64,000 nt of DNA from Thereva unica (Eukaryota > Arthropoda > Insecta > Diptera > Therevidae), in the NCBI GenBank assembly GCA_949987705.1, contig OX465283.1:71929720-71993719 (forward strand), in the 5' to 3' direction. Under the pieces are notes generated by a model. That model saw only the letters and a program-made list of their open reading frames with translations, did not search any database and had not been told where the DNA came from. The first letter of the stretch is position 1; every line of letters starts with the position of its first letter. A program made the position numbers and the translations under genes. Positions 12,284 through 22,459 of the stretch are shown here, piece by piece.

Positions 12284-12507
12284 ATGGATGGGTCGAAAAG
12301 TGAAGATTTGGCTCTTTATCTATATTCTTATTTTATTAACACGGGAACATTGCGCTAGCGCTTCACGCTTTTTTAAATTTCGAAAAGCAGGTTGTTTTCA
12401 TATACTGGCTGGAGCAATACAAATTGTACATTCCAATTTTTTTTTTACTTTTTAGTACAATTTCAAAACCATATTTTTTTTATTTTTTACTTTTTAGTTT
12501 GTTATAT

Positions 12508-13459
12508 GGGCGATTCTCCGGAACTTTTAACCTCCTTGTCGCTTCAAAATTTTTATGAATTACAATTTTTGTAGGAAGATTAAAAATAAAAGAAGCTATA
12601 GATAATGTTAAGAAATTATTAATGAGCAATGAGATACATATAAGTACGAAGTCATTTAAAACGATATTTTGCAATGAAATTTGAAAAAATGTTCCGTTAC
12701 CTGTCACTTTTCGGCCTGTCTTTAGCGCTAATCTGAATGAAAAACTATTTATATTTGTGATAGGAAGCGTTGAAACAAATAGTGAAAAGTGAAAAGTTGT
12801 AGTTTAACTCTTAAGGAAAAATGCAGTTGTGTTCGGTGCAGTGTCAAATCGCTATATTTTCCAAAAAACAACTCTGAAGTTTGTCCCTAGGTTTTGACGT
12901 CAAAGTTGTAACTCGCATGGTAAGTCGAAGTACTCCAAACTGTCTCATTTTATCATAAAATTTTTTAAACGCACTTATTGTTCAGACACTAACGAACATG
13001 TGCATACATTTTGTGACAAAAATAAGTTGAAATTGGTTGATTTTTGGGCAAAACTGGCTAACGTGAACGTAGGTTACATTTAAATGTCAAAGTTGTAACT
13101 GTAATTAATTTGCTCATATTACATTAAATTCATCCCCGTAAAATTTCTTATGACCTATTGTAACTAGTTAAATCATATGTAACGATTCCTTCGCTTAAAT
13201 TGTTTCATGAATCTTAAAAAAAAGTAATTTAAGCGAATGTCAAAATTGTAACCATCCGAATTTGAAATGTCAAAATTGTAACCATGTCATGTCATGTTTT
13301 CATAAAAAAAATATGCGCATTGAATTTTGTAATGTTCTACATCAGAAAACATTTATTTATGAAGTAAGAAACACAAAAAATATCATGGCACGGTTGTGCT
13401 ATCAATTTGAAATTTCATTTTTCCAATTAGCTCAAGTTAAAGGTTCTGGAGAATCGCCC
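12508..13459. mobile_element. 952-bp TIR element with internal repeated motif
   Basis: The ends are GGGCGATTCTCCGGAAC (left) and its imperfect reverse complement (13441-13459, one extra mismatch), with weaker identity extending through AACTTTTAAC. ATAT flanks both sides (12504-12507 and 13460-13463), giving an AT or ATAT target duplication. Inside, GTCAAARTTGTAAC occurs four times in the same orientation (12899, 13086, 13239, 13269). Such subterminal repeats often bind transposase. The 123-codon frame overlapping the right end shows no transposase signature. Confidence 0.7.
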
Positions 13460-13573
13460 ATATGTCTTCCACTATATTGTAATGTCTACCATATTAGATT
13501 TAAAATGACAACACACCGATTACTGTACTATACTCGTCATAAACTATCATTTGATACTTATCCCGAACACGAC

Positions 13574-13787
13574 GTTGTAAAGAAAAAGGTTATCCGCCAT
13601 CTTGCGTTTGCCGCCATTTTGTATTTGGAATGACGTTACACAGCTGCTTGTCATATCCTTTCATTCCCATATTGAGTGGGTTGTAAAGAAATGGTCGTCC
13701 GCCATTTTGTTTTGCCCGTAATTTTGAATTTTGAATGACTAATAATTATATTCTACTTGTCATATCCTTTCACTTGACACCCATGTA
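13574..13787. repeat. Two-copy tandem repeat, about 106-bp period
   Basis: Unit 1 starts GTTGTAAAGAAAAAGG at 13574 and unit 2 starts GTTGTAAAGAAATGG at 13680. Both carry CCGCCAT near the start and CTTGTCATATCCTTTCA near the end. The copies have diverged. No coding potential. Confidence 0.75.
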
Positions 13788-14110
13788 GGGGGTCGGAGAG
13801 CACAATTGCAAAATTCGGGCGCCAGCTTGATTTTTTTACATTTTTTTTTATTTTTTTTTACAAAATATGCGCAAAATTTGAAGTTGATCGGTTATATGAA
13901 AGTGAGTCAAAATCGGAAGATTTGTTTACATAGATCATACGTACATTACGTTTTAACGAACCACGATTCATTATGCCTGAATATACGATAAAGATAATCC
14001 GGAATAAATGAGTTTTTACAGTGGAGGGGGTAAATTTTTCTGTTCTAGAAAAATTTGGAATTGGGGCATGCGCACTAAGGTTTTCCTCTAATTGGGTTTG
14101 TGTGCGAGCA

Positions 14111-14376
14111 TATTTGGTCTTGCGCACTTCACATATTTCCGTTGTTAGGCAAAACTGAATTTTTTGGGGGGTGAATTTTGCGAAGTTTTCAATTCAAAAA
14201 TTAGTGAGGTTATGGGTGAATATTTGATCTTGCGCACTTCGCATATTTCTCTTGTGAGCTCCAACTGAATTTCATGGCGGGTGAAGTTCGCATGCAATTC
14301 AAAAATAAGGGAGGTTATGAGAAATTGTTTTATGCGATGTTTGCATATTTTCCAAAAATAAGTGAGGTTATGCGAT
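14111..14376. repeat. Tandem repeat, about 110-bp period, 2.5 copies
   Basis: Unit 1 begins TATTTGGTCTTGCGCACTTC at 14111 and unit 2 begins TATTTGATCTTGCGCACTTC at 14221. Each ends with AATTCAAAAATWAGKGAGGTTATG-like sequence; a third partial unit ends in GTGAGGTTATGCG (to about 14376). Separate from the neighbouring 106-bp and 22-bp arrays. Confidence 0.75.
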
Positions 14377-14581
14377 GGATGATTGTTCAGGCACTGGCCT
14401 GAAGGAAGGGAAACTTACAACAGCAGGCGACGATTTATAGTTTGCAAAACATCAAAGTATTTAATACAAATTTACAAGTAGGCGTCGGCCCGGGTTCAGA
14501 CTATAAAAGAGCAGCCAGAATCAGGAAAAAGGCAGTCAACCGTTTAAGTTCAACCGAAGTACAAGTCCCGCTGCAGTTAAA

Positions 14582-14757
14582 GTTGAGGTTCCAGTTCTAT
14601 GACGTTGAAGTTCCAGTTTTATAAAGTTGAGGTTCCAGTTCTATGACGTTGAAGTTCCAGTTTTACGAAGTTGAAGTTCCAGTTTTACGAAGTTGAAGTT
14701 CCAGTTTTGCGAAGTTAAAGTTCCAGGTCCCTGAAGTTGAAGTTCCAGTTCTACGAG
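14582..14757. repeat. Minisatellite, eight units of 22 bp
   Basis: The unit is close to GTTGAAGTTCCAGTTTTACG plus two bases. Eight consecutive 22-bp units can be aligned without gaps from 14582; units 1 and 3 share the GAGG/CTATGAC variant, suggesting a higher-order duplication. The period is not a multiple of three, so it is unlikely to be coding repeat. Confidence 0.9.
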
Positions 14758-15350
14758 GTCCAGGTGTATTTGAAGTTTGTCATTCGAGGTTTCTGTTTGT
14801 TGAATTTAATAAATGTTAAAGGCATCATTATCATTTCGTTAATCATTTTTTCACATTGGCACAAACATGTCCCACGGGGACATCGTGCTCTTACACTATT
14901 AAGAGCAGTTTAGACGGAGCATACATGTCAGTTCCTGACAACGCTCCAACTATCCTGCCCTACTTCAGAACAAACACAACACAACAAATAGACAATTTAT
15001 AGAGTCGACATTGGGAACATTCAAATTTGCGCTTTTTATGTTGGGTCGTTGTTCTTCTTGGTGGACACATTTTGGAAGGGCTATTCATTGAGGTCGATGC
15101 AATACAAATTGCCAGTATTCTCATATCCGCTACACTAGGTCCCGCAATAAACAATGATGATGGGAGTTAACTATACTATCCATCACTTTTCCATCACATC
15201 GGCCTTGAAACTGTTTTTTTAGGCAAGGGGTCGCCGGGAAGTGTGTGTTTTTTCCTCACTTGTGAATCTCAAAATTTTTTAGTCTCACCCTCCATGACAC
15301 TAATACAAGGATAACTTTGTTTTTGTGAGTTTTCGAAACACGTTGAGTTT
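14758..15350. other. No gene recognised
   Basis: Unremarkable non-coding sequence between the minisatellite and the 33-bp-TIR element. Confidence 0.4.
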
Positions 15351-15677
15351 GACCGGTTCTACACATTCAACTTTGCATTCCACTTTTTGACGTTCAACTT
15401 TTTTTTCTCTTTCACTCCAATGCGAAGTTTGAAACAGACTAGAGTTGAAAGGAAAATGGAAAGCAGCTCAGAATGGAATGGAAATTTGCGTTCAGCTTTT
15501 GTGTTTTCGTTCAAAATTTTTATGAGTGTGCGAATATGTATGAATATGAGTGTGTACGTATAGCAGTGACAGCCGAGCCTTTCGATTTTCTTCTTGAAAA
15601 GTTGAAAATGCGTAGACACGAGCGACGGAATTGAACGTCAAAGTGTGGAATGCAAAGTTGAATGTGTAGAACCGGTC
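15351..15677. mobile_element. 327-bp MITE with perfect 33-bp TIRs
   Basis: The first 33 bases (15351-15383, starting GACCGGTTCTACACATTCAA) are the exact reverse complement of the last 33 (15645-15677), and partial identity continues inward (TTGACGTTCAA). TTT lies on both sides (15348-15350 and 15678-15680), a possible 3-bp duplication. A related end, GACCGGTTTTGCACGTTCAA, occurs at 52518-52537. Three overlapping minus-strand frames cross it but are consequences of the composition. Perfect arms suggest a fairly recent insertion. Confidence 0.8.
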
Positions 15678-15680
15678 TTT

Positions 15681-17450
15681 GAATGACATGATTCGTACAC
15701 AACTACATAAACATTGCAATCGTTATACAAAGTGAGGGTAGGAAAGTGAGTCCATAGTGTAATACCGACCTTATATTATATGTAGTTTACCTCACTAATA
15801 ATCTCTCTCTCTCAACGAAGCTTTAGGAAAATAAATATTCACCCAGCAGGCTAGGTGATTCTCCCGACGAGCTTTTATAGCTATAAAAGAAACCGTTTCA
15901 CTAGGGCAAAATTAGTCTTTCGTCAGACTCTTTCCGAAAAGGCCATCTTCTCTGGTCCTATACCGTAAGAACACATACCGAATACCTTGTAATGTTGTCC
16001 AGGTCTTGTCGAGGTGTATGATCCGAAAATGTTCCTGGCAGCGTTTCTTATACCGTGTCGGGGTTTATGATCCGGCACGGTAAGAACGCACACATAACAC
16101 ACCCACACCAAATGCCGACCACTATTGAATACCTGTGGGATGCTGCCATGTCCTTGCCATTATAATCATATCTCCCTAGGCCACAATAGTAACTAGCCAT
16201 TACACTCAAGTAGAGAAATGTAATAAGTAGGTAGCTGCTTATCGATATCAACATGTAACCAGAGATAACAAGTACTTATTTAGATTTAAGACATTGGGAT
16301 TTGATTACTATTTTTGAAAGAAGGTATTTGTTCTCACAAAATCCTAGACAACTCAAAAGCTCCCGTTAACCTTCTCTTAAAAAAGGAGCTATAGAGAACC
16401 ACCGAATGAAATACCGTTACAACATACACACAGCTGGAACTAATATAAAGCGTATTAAAAATAAACTACGAAATTCATTTCATTTCACTCGAATAAACAT
16501 ACTGGGTAGAAAAATTGTGGAGCTGGCAGAAGAAATACGAATACAACTTCTACTCAAGTTCTGAGTACTTTTTAATAAATAGTTAATGAAGCAGCAGATG
16601 ACTTATCCATTACATCTTCGATTTTATTATTAACATCAGCAAGTGATCTTGCATTTTAAAGGAAGCGAAGTAAAATTGTTTCAGAATAAGTAAATAAATA
16701 GGAGCGCAAAAGTTGTAAAACAAAAAAATCGATTACTCATAGCATCCATTTTTAATATAGAATATAAGTAGAATACATAACTTACCATCAAATGGAAATT
16801 CTGTAAACAATACAATAAAATGTTCGGACTCTTGATAGGTTGATATAGGCTCAGGGGCGGGGTTTTCATATGAGCGAATGGTGCACTTGCACCGGGCGAA
16901 ATTTGTTCTCAAGGGTGCAAGAAAGTGCACAAATTTACCCAAGTTCTGTCCAAGTACTTTCTCATGCTCATTCAGAAAGATTCTAGAGATAGCTTTAAGC
17001 TTCAAGATTTTCATAAAATTTTACTCAAGAAATGTTACTCGAAATTTTACTCCAAAAGGGAAACAACTGACCTTCGCCTTCGAGAATCAAAAGCAAAAAT
17101 TCGGAAAAAAATCTCCGCTGCTGGAGAACTTTTTGAAAATTCTATAAAAATCACCATATATGCTTACTTTCTTCCTTACGCTCCTTTAATCCCTCATAGG
17201 ACATAGGGTGGAAACAGGATCATCGACCAGGATCTCCCAGTTGTTGCGGCCTCTGCTAGTAGGGTTCTACTCCACGTTGTTCTAGGTGATATCCGCTTAT
17301 ACAAAGGAAAAATTATTCCGTGATTGATATAAACTTCAGGGCGCTGTTGTTGCACTTTTAAATTCTGTTAAAGAGTTATATGAACGAAATCAAGAAAACA
17401 AAATTCCTTGTGGCGACAATCCTTCTTGAATTGCTCTTTTTTCTTTGTTC
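15681..17450. other. No gene recognised
   Basis: Contains a hairpin (16052-16082, TACCGTGTCGG with CCGGCACGGTA). The word GTGCACTTGCACCGGGCG near 16880 is echoed by GTGCACCGGGCGCAA near 18630, possibly ends of an unrecognised MITE. Two overlapping frames at 16878-17206 have no domain I recognise. Confidence 0.4.
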
Positions 17451-17452
17451 CA

Positions 17453-18019
17453 TTAGGTTAGGTTAGGTTGAAATGGCTGCTCCCCTACTACCAAGTGTTT
17501 TACAGCTCACTTTAGGAAAAATTACCCAAGAAAGATCCCTTTTTTCTTCGCGAGGGCGAGAAGGGGAGACAGTTTCTTCCGCACTTCCCGGCTTGAGTTA
17601 AGCTGATTTTTCTCACAGCTAGTTTATATGTAGGTGGCTAAGGGCATTCCCATTCGGGTTAAGTGGGGTTTCCTTTCCACTTCGGTTCCCTGTCTAGCAA
17701 GCTCATCTGCTTTGCGGTTTCCCCTAATTCCACTGTGTCAGGAACCCGACACAAAGTTATATCAAACTGAGAGGCAGTCTCACACAGAGACCTGCCGCAG
17801 TTCAGAACAGTCGTGGATGTTGTAACGACAGAATTAGGAGCCTTGAGGGTCGCCTGGCTATCCTGTAGAATACAAACTAGAGCTTCCCAGATTGCAGTGA
17901 CTTCCGCCTGGAAGACGCTGCAAAGGTCGAGTAGAGGTAGAGAGGTATCTATTTTCAATGCCGCGGAAAAGATACCACAGCCTGCGCAGTTCCCAATTTT
18001 TGAACCATCTGTGTAGATA
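17453..18019 (-). mobile_element. LINE RNase H fragment with AACCT-type 3' tail
   Basis: The minus strand reads IYTDGSKIGNCAGCGIFSA (from 18019 down), the first RNase H motif with its catalytic Asp. It continues in the same frame into SVFQAEVTAIWEALVCIL, the motif with the catalytic Glu. Decayed VPDTVELGETAKQM follows, where intact copies have a GH.GI.GNE.AD-type motif. Downstream on the same strand the sequence ends in three AACCT repeats (plus strand TTAGGTTAGGTTAGGTT, 17453-17469), which may be the 3' tail. The piece is 5'-truncated and the last motif is mutated, so it is inactive. The family is consistent with I/Loa- or Jockey-type LINEs carrying RNase H. Confidence 0.8.
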
Positions 18020-18069
18020 CATTATGACCCACTCGGGAGAACACCAGTAATATCTGGCCGCAATGATGG

Positions 18070-19753
18070 TACTTTAAGCTTCTAACAAATTAATATGGTC
18101 AGTTCTACACGAGGCACGAGCCAACCATCAAAAATTGGCTGTATCCATCTATTTCCTTTTGAAATTCGATGAAGAGTCGTATGGCTTTTAACAAGAGCCA
18201 ACTTTTCCAACGAATATTGGGTTACAATGCCTGAGAAACCACAACAATTGTTTTTAATTTTAATTCATCCTACTGCCATTCCTTTTATTTTGTTTTCCTA
18301 GCAAAAGGGAGACAAAAGACAACAACAACAACCGTACAGCTGTCAAAATGTTGATGCAAAAATTCAGTGAAAGAATTCAGAATTTCAAAAAATCGGCCCA
18401 CCCCATCGTCCCCTCCTAATCTCTTCTCCGCAAACTACGTTTTCAGCAGATTTTTGTGGGTTGGATGTTTACCTATATGAAACCCATCTTTTTTTATAGT
18501 ATACGCATTATTATGGTCGATTTTGTGTAAACTATGAAAATTATTTCTCCCATCCAGTGTTTGTGTCTTTTTCCATTGTCCTTCACTGCGTTCAAAAATG
18601 AATAGCTTATGGGGCGCAATATGGCATAGTGCACCGGGCGCAATCCCAAACGCCAGCACTTGGTGGACTGGTATTGTTAGTGGTACTAATTTGGAATTTT
18701 TTTTATCAACACCATTATCAGAAAAATAGTTATTTGTCCATGTTTACACTTTCATAAGAGGTGGTCGAGGTGTCTTTATCAGTTTTATATTAAACTGCAT
18801 CCGCTCTATAAAATAATGTCCAAGCATAATATAACCATATTAGATGTCAGTACCTCCCTACCACATAAAATCATCCCTCAATTAAAATAAATATTCCCTT
18901 CGTTCATGACATAAAATTATTATGATTAAAGTGGCAGTATTAAAAGTCCGTACACCATGCGATTGCCCACTTATCCAACCTCCAGTCTGTCATTATTCAC
19001 AATTAGAAACTTATCGGGACAAAGCAAATGATTTAATTAAAACACCATAAACGCCGGACCATCCAGAAGCACAGTGGGCATAACAAGATAATACTGACCT
19101 GGAACAGGAACAATCCCACTACGGGCATAAATGGCTCGACATGCTGTGATAGACCAATCAATTATTCAAATCACTGAGGAGATTACGAGTACTCCAGCCA
19201 CTTATCTGTTATGACATAAGTTGTACGCCATCTTTAAGGTCGTAAGTGGCATGGTGGCCGGATCTTTTGTTTGCTAATGGGATGATAGTGGGAGGGGAGG
19301 ACAGAATGTCCTTTCTTAACGGTGGCGGCTATATCCAGCGCTTGAAGAATGTCATTCGTATTATTTGTGTGGTTTAGAGAGTCCTGTCGAGTTGGGCAGG
19401 GTAACCATGAAACACAGACACGAAATTTGTGTGTTTTGTACAAAAAAAGAAGTTTGTCTTTAAAGAATATTTTTCATTGATTGCACAAAAAAATTTGCGA
19501 AGGAAGTTTTTTAGTATTTTCAAAGTTCACCAACAAAAACCAGTGGGATGTTGTGCCTAGAGACTAGCCACTAATTACGCTTTTTCATGGTATTCTTTCT
19601 GTTGAATAACACTTCAGATTGGATGACAATATATTAAGTGGAGATTGATCCGCACTCACTTCCAAGCCGCCGGATCTGGGAATCGAGGCCAATAATTCGA
19701 ATGTGTCAAATTGAAAAAAAAAAAAAAAAAAAAAGACGGGAAGTGGCACAGTA
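18070..19753. other. No gene recognised
   Basis: Non-coding. Short frames (18435-18659 and 19234-19443) show no domain. A 20-base A run sits at about 19714-19733. Confidence 0.4.
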
Positions 19754-21102
19754 GACATGAATATGTCTTATCCCTGGGGTCTATTTGTTTCTTGTTCTTA
19801 TTGGAAATCACCTTCTTGTTCTTATTGGAAAGAACCCCTGGAGGGGGTCGAAAGGAATGCACACAACAATATATATCTGGCTCGCTTCAATACATACCCT
19901 TCAACCACCTTATCCTTTTCCACAATGTAACAGAATCCAAACACACGAAACGAAATCGTTCAAAATAAAAAAATTGTGCTTTTGCAAAAATTCTAAACGC
20001 GCCGCGGCCGCACCACACTCAATCCGCAAACTGCGTAGTAAGAAAATTCCCTGATATCGATCCTGATTCCGCCCCGCTTCGAAAACACAAAAATATCGCG
20101 CGACGGACGACTCAAGCACACCTTTTCTAATGGGGCCCATCCACAGGCCAACTAGTTGTCCTAACTGAGTTGTGTTGTCACTGAATCGCATCGTGTGTGG
20201 GGCAGTTGGCAAACTGATTTGACAGTTGGGGTTTCAGTTGGGATAAATCAAAATCTTTTAATTTTATGAGGGCGGGGTTTAGAGTTTGGGCAACTAGTCG
20301 CACTGTGTGTATTGCAGTTTGGCATGCTACTTGAATGAATTAAGCCTGAATTCGAAGAATATATTTTTTGCAAGTTTATTTTGCATTATTTTTAATTTAA
20401 ATTATGAAAGTTCACATATTATTAAATTATTTTCATAATTTATACTTTTAGAATTTAATTTATATTTTGAAAAATATAAATATTCATATTAATAATTAAA
20501 AACAATTATAATTAATCTAAAAAATCATCTTTCTCCAATTTTTATTATTATAAAACTTAGTCGCGGGTTTTCTACAATTTCATTTAACTTTCAAATTGCC
20601 TATAAAATATCGAATTGACAGTTGAAATATCAACTCAGTTGAAGCGTTTGTGGCAAAACAACAACTTTTTACACAACTCAGTTTGGACAACTAGTTGGAT
20701 GGGCCCCATAAGCTGTTTAAAAAATCTCACACAAAGTAAAATATCCTGGACACTTTTTCTCACTCTTGGAACAAGAACTCGCAGCGATTGAACAAAAAAA
20801 AGCTGCTATGATATTGGAGGCAAAAAAGCTGCTAGCATAGCTTCTTGTTAATGTATGTGCTCGATACAGTCATTTTGGCAAAACGACAAATATTCATGTC
20901 AAAAGAAATGTCTCGAAAATTTTCTAACCTTAAGAAAGCTTTCGATAATATTTTCACCTAAAAATATGCAGAATTAAATATAAATTTAATTTGCTTCTAA
21001 AATTTATCCTAAAAGTATGCCAAACAGTAATGAGTCATGGTAACGATTTTCGTCTCCGCACATTCTTTCAAATAGACCCCAGGGATAAGACATATTCATG
21101 TC
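19754..21102. mobile_element. Outer TIR element with perfect 34-bp inverted ends
   Basis: Bases 19754-19787 (start GACATGAATATGTCTTATCC) are the exact reverse complement of 21069-21102. The intervening DNA has a direct duplication of CTTGTTCTTATTGGAAA (19791 and 19815) and hosts the TAA-flanked element 20131-20708. No target duplication was recognised at the outer ends, so the true boundaries may lie slightly further out. No transposase frame; two overlapping 85-89 codon frames at the left end are not recognisable. Confidence 0.65.
20131..20708. mobile_element. 578-bp TIR element with TAA target duplication (PIF/Harbinger-like)
   Basis: It begins TGGGGCCCATCC and ends GGATGGGCCCCA. Subterminal AACTAGTTG and AACTGAGTTGTGT words are also mirrored at both ends. 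TAA flanks both sides (20128-20130 and 20709-20711), matching the TWA duplication of PIF/Harbinger elements. The interior is very AT-rich and non-coding, so it is a MITE. It lies inside the 19754-21102 inverted-end unit and is therefore the younger insertion. Confidence 0.75.
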
Positions 21103-22459
21103 AAAAAAAAAAAAGCACATCACACATGTAAACACTATAGAAAACGAATCTAAACATTTTTCTTTGGATTGGAGGAAAATCTAATGTGGTGCACTTTGCA
21201 CAACAGAATTAGGTGTATTATTTTACTTAAACATACATGTCTTATTGTTAAAAATTCGGCTTACCGCACCCTAGTTTTGCCATGGAGATTCATAAGTATC
21301 ACACTGACCAACGCTATATATAATTAATCTTGAAAAGTTTTTGTTAAAGGCTTATGTAGGTTATAAGTTGTGAGACTGCGTAATCTAAAACTTAACAAAG
21401 TATTTAACAAACACTACAATATAATCATCATAGCTTAAAAAAAGGAAATCAAATGTAAACAATAAAATTCTTTGATTCTTCACACACGTCATGGTATATT
21501 TCTTTATTCAATATAAACAATAGTTTTTGAGCAGCAAATAAAAACTATATGCCATAATTTCGTTATCATCGGTTTTTGTTCTGGAAGCAAATTTAGAGAC
21601 GTATTCATGTTAAAAACTTGTTTCATATGAAACAAAATCCCCGAAGGATATTAAAAAAAATTATTATGACGAAAAAAAAAGCACCGCGAGCCGAAGGATC
21701 GAACTCGCAGCCCCACAGACGAGGGACTTTCCCTAGCCCTTTATATGTAGTCCATGGAAATGGTACTTTAACATTGCAAAAATGCAGGACAAGGTTTTAT
21801 TTTTGGGATGTGTAGGGGGGGTCAGGGTGAGCTTAAGTTTGAGTTTTCGGGATTCTAACCCCCCCCCCCATTTGGCCGCCATCTTGGAAAACGTATGCAA
21901 ATGGGTTTTCCACTATATCTCCGAAACGGCACATCTTACCAGAAATTTGCAAGGACACTTTTTGTTTAGAATTAAATAATCTACAATTTATTACTTAGAA
22001 ATTTTGTGGTAAAATGAATAATTAAAAAGTTATAAGCCTTAGACCACAAAAATTAGTCACAATATTTTCTTTAAAGGCTCTTTTTTGTTGTTTAAATATA
22101 CTTCTGGTTGAAATTTCCAGACCATTTTCTCAGTTTTTGGTCTTTTGACCAAGAGCTACATTTTGAGATATTTCCAAAGTCTGTATCTGCAGTACTTTCA
22201 GAGATGAAAGTAGGCTTCAGACGGACAGACGGACAGACAGACAGAGCCTCTGTATAAGCTTTTTTTTTTTGAAAAAGCTAAAATTGTGATATGATGTGAA
22301 ACAAACAAAACAATACGAGGACTCGAGAGGTATGACTGCGGTGTGGTGTTTGTTATAGGTTGGTCAGCGTTAACTTACAACGCAACGGCTCTATCATAAA
22401 GTATGAGATCACGTTCAATTTGGGATACGTCGAGTACCAAACATAGTATGTAAAATAGT
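21103..22459. other. Non-coding, includes a degenerate arthropod-type repeat
   Basis: About 21850-22260 has a C run, GGCCGCCATCTTGG, a GAAACGGCACATCTTACCAG block and a terminal (GACG/GACA)-rich tract. This layout resembles other interspersed repeats of this window (28.6 and 62.6 kb). No gene. A lone B-box-like GAGTTCGATCC on the minus strand near 21695 is not enough to call a SINE. Confidence 0.4.
22218..22245. repeat. Short GACG/GACA microsatellite
   Basis: Consecutive CAGACGGACAGACGGACAGA-type units form an imperfect tetranucleotide tract. It probably marks the end of the surrounding interspersed repeat. Confidence 0.7.

Noticed and set aside
13262..13633. 123-codon frame starting at repeated GTCAAAATTGTAAC words
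   Set aside because: It crosses the right end of the 12508-13459 element into flanking DNA, so it cannot be an ancient gene of either.
17453..17469. Telomeric repeat array
   Set aside because: Only three TTAGG units next to a LINE fragment; far too short for telomere or interstitial telomeric array.
21640..21740. SINE head on the minus strand (GAGTTCGATCC)
   Set aside because: Only a B-box-like word; no A box or shared body with the SINE family.
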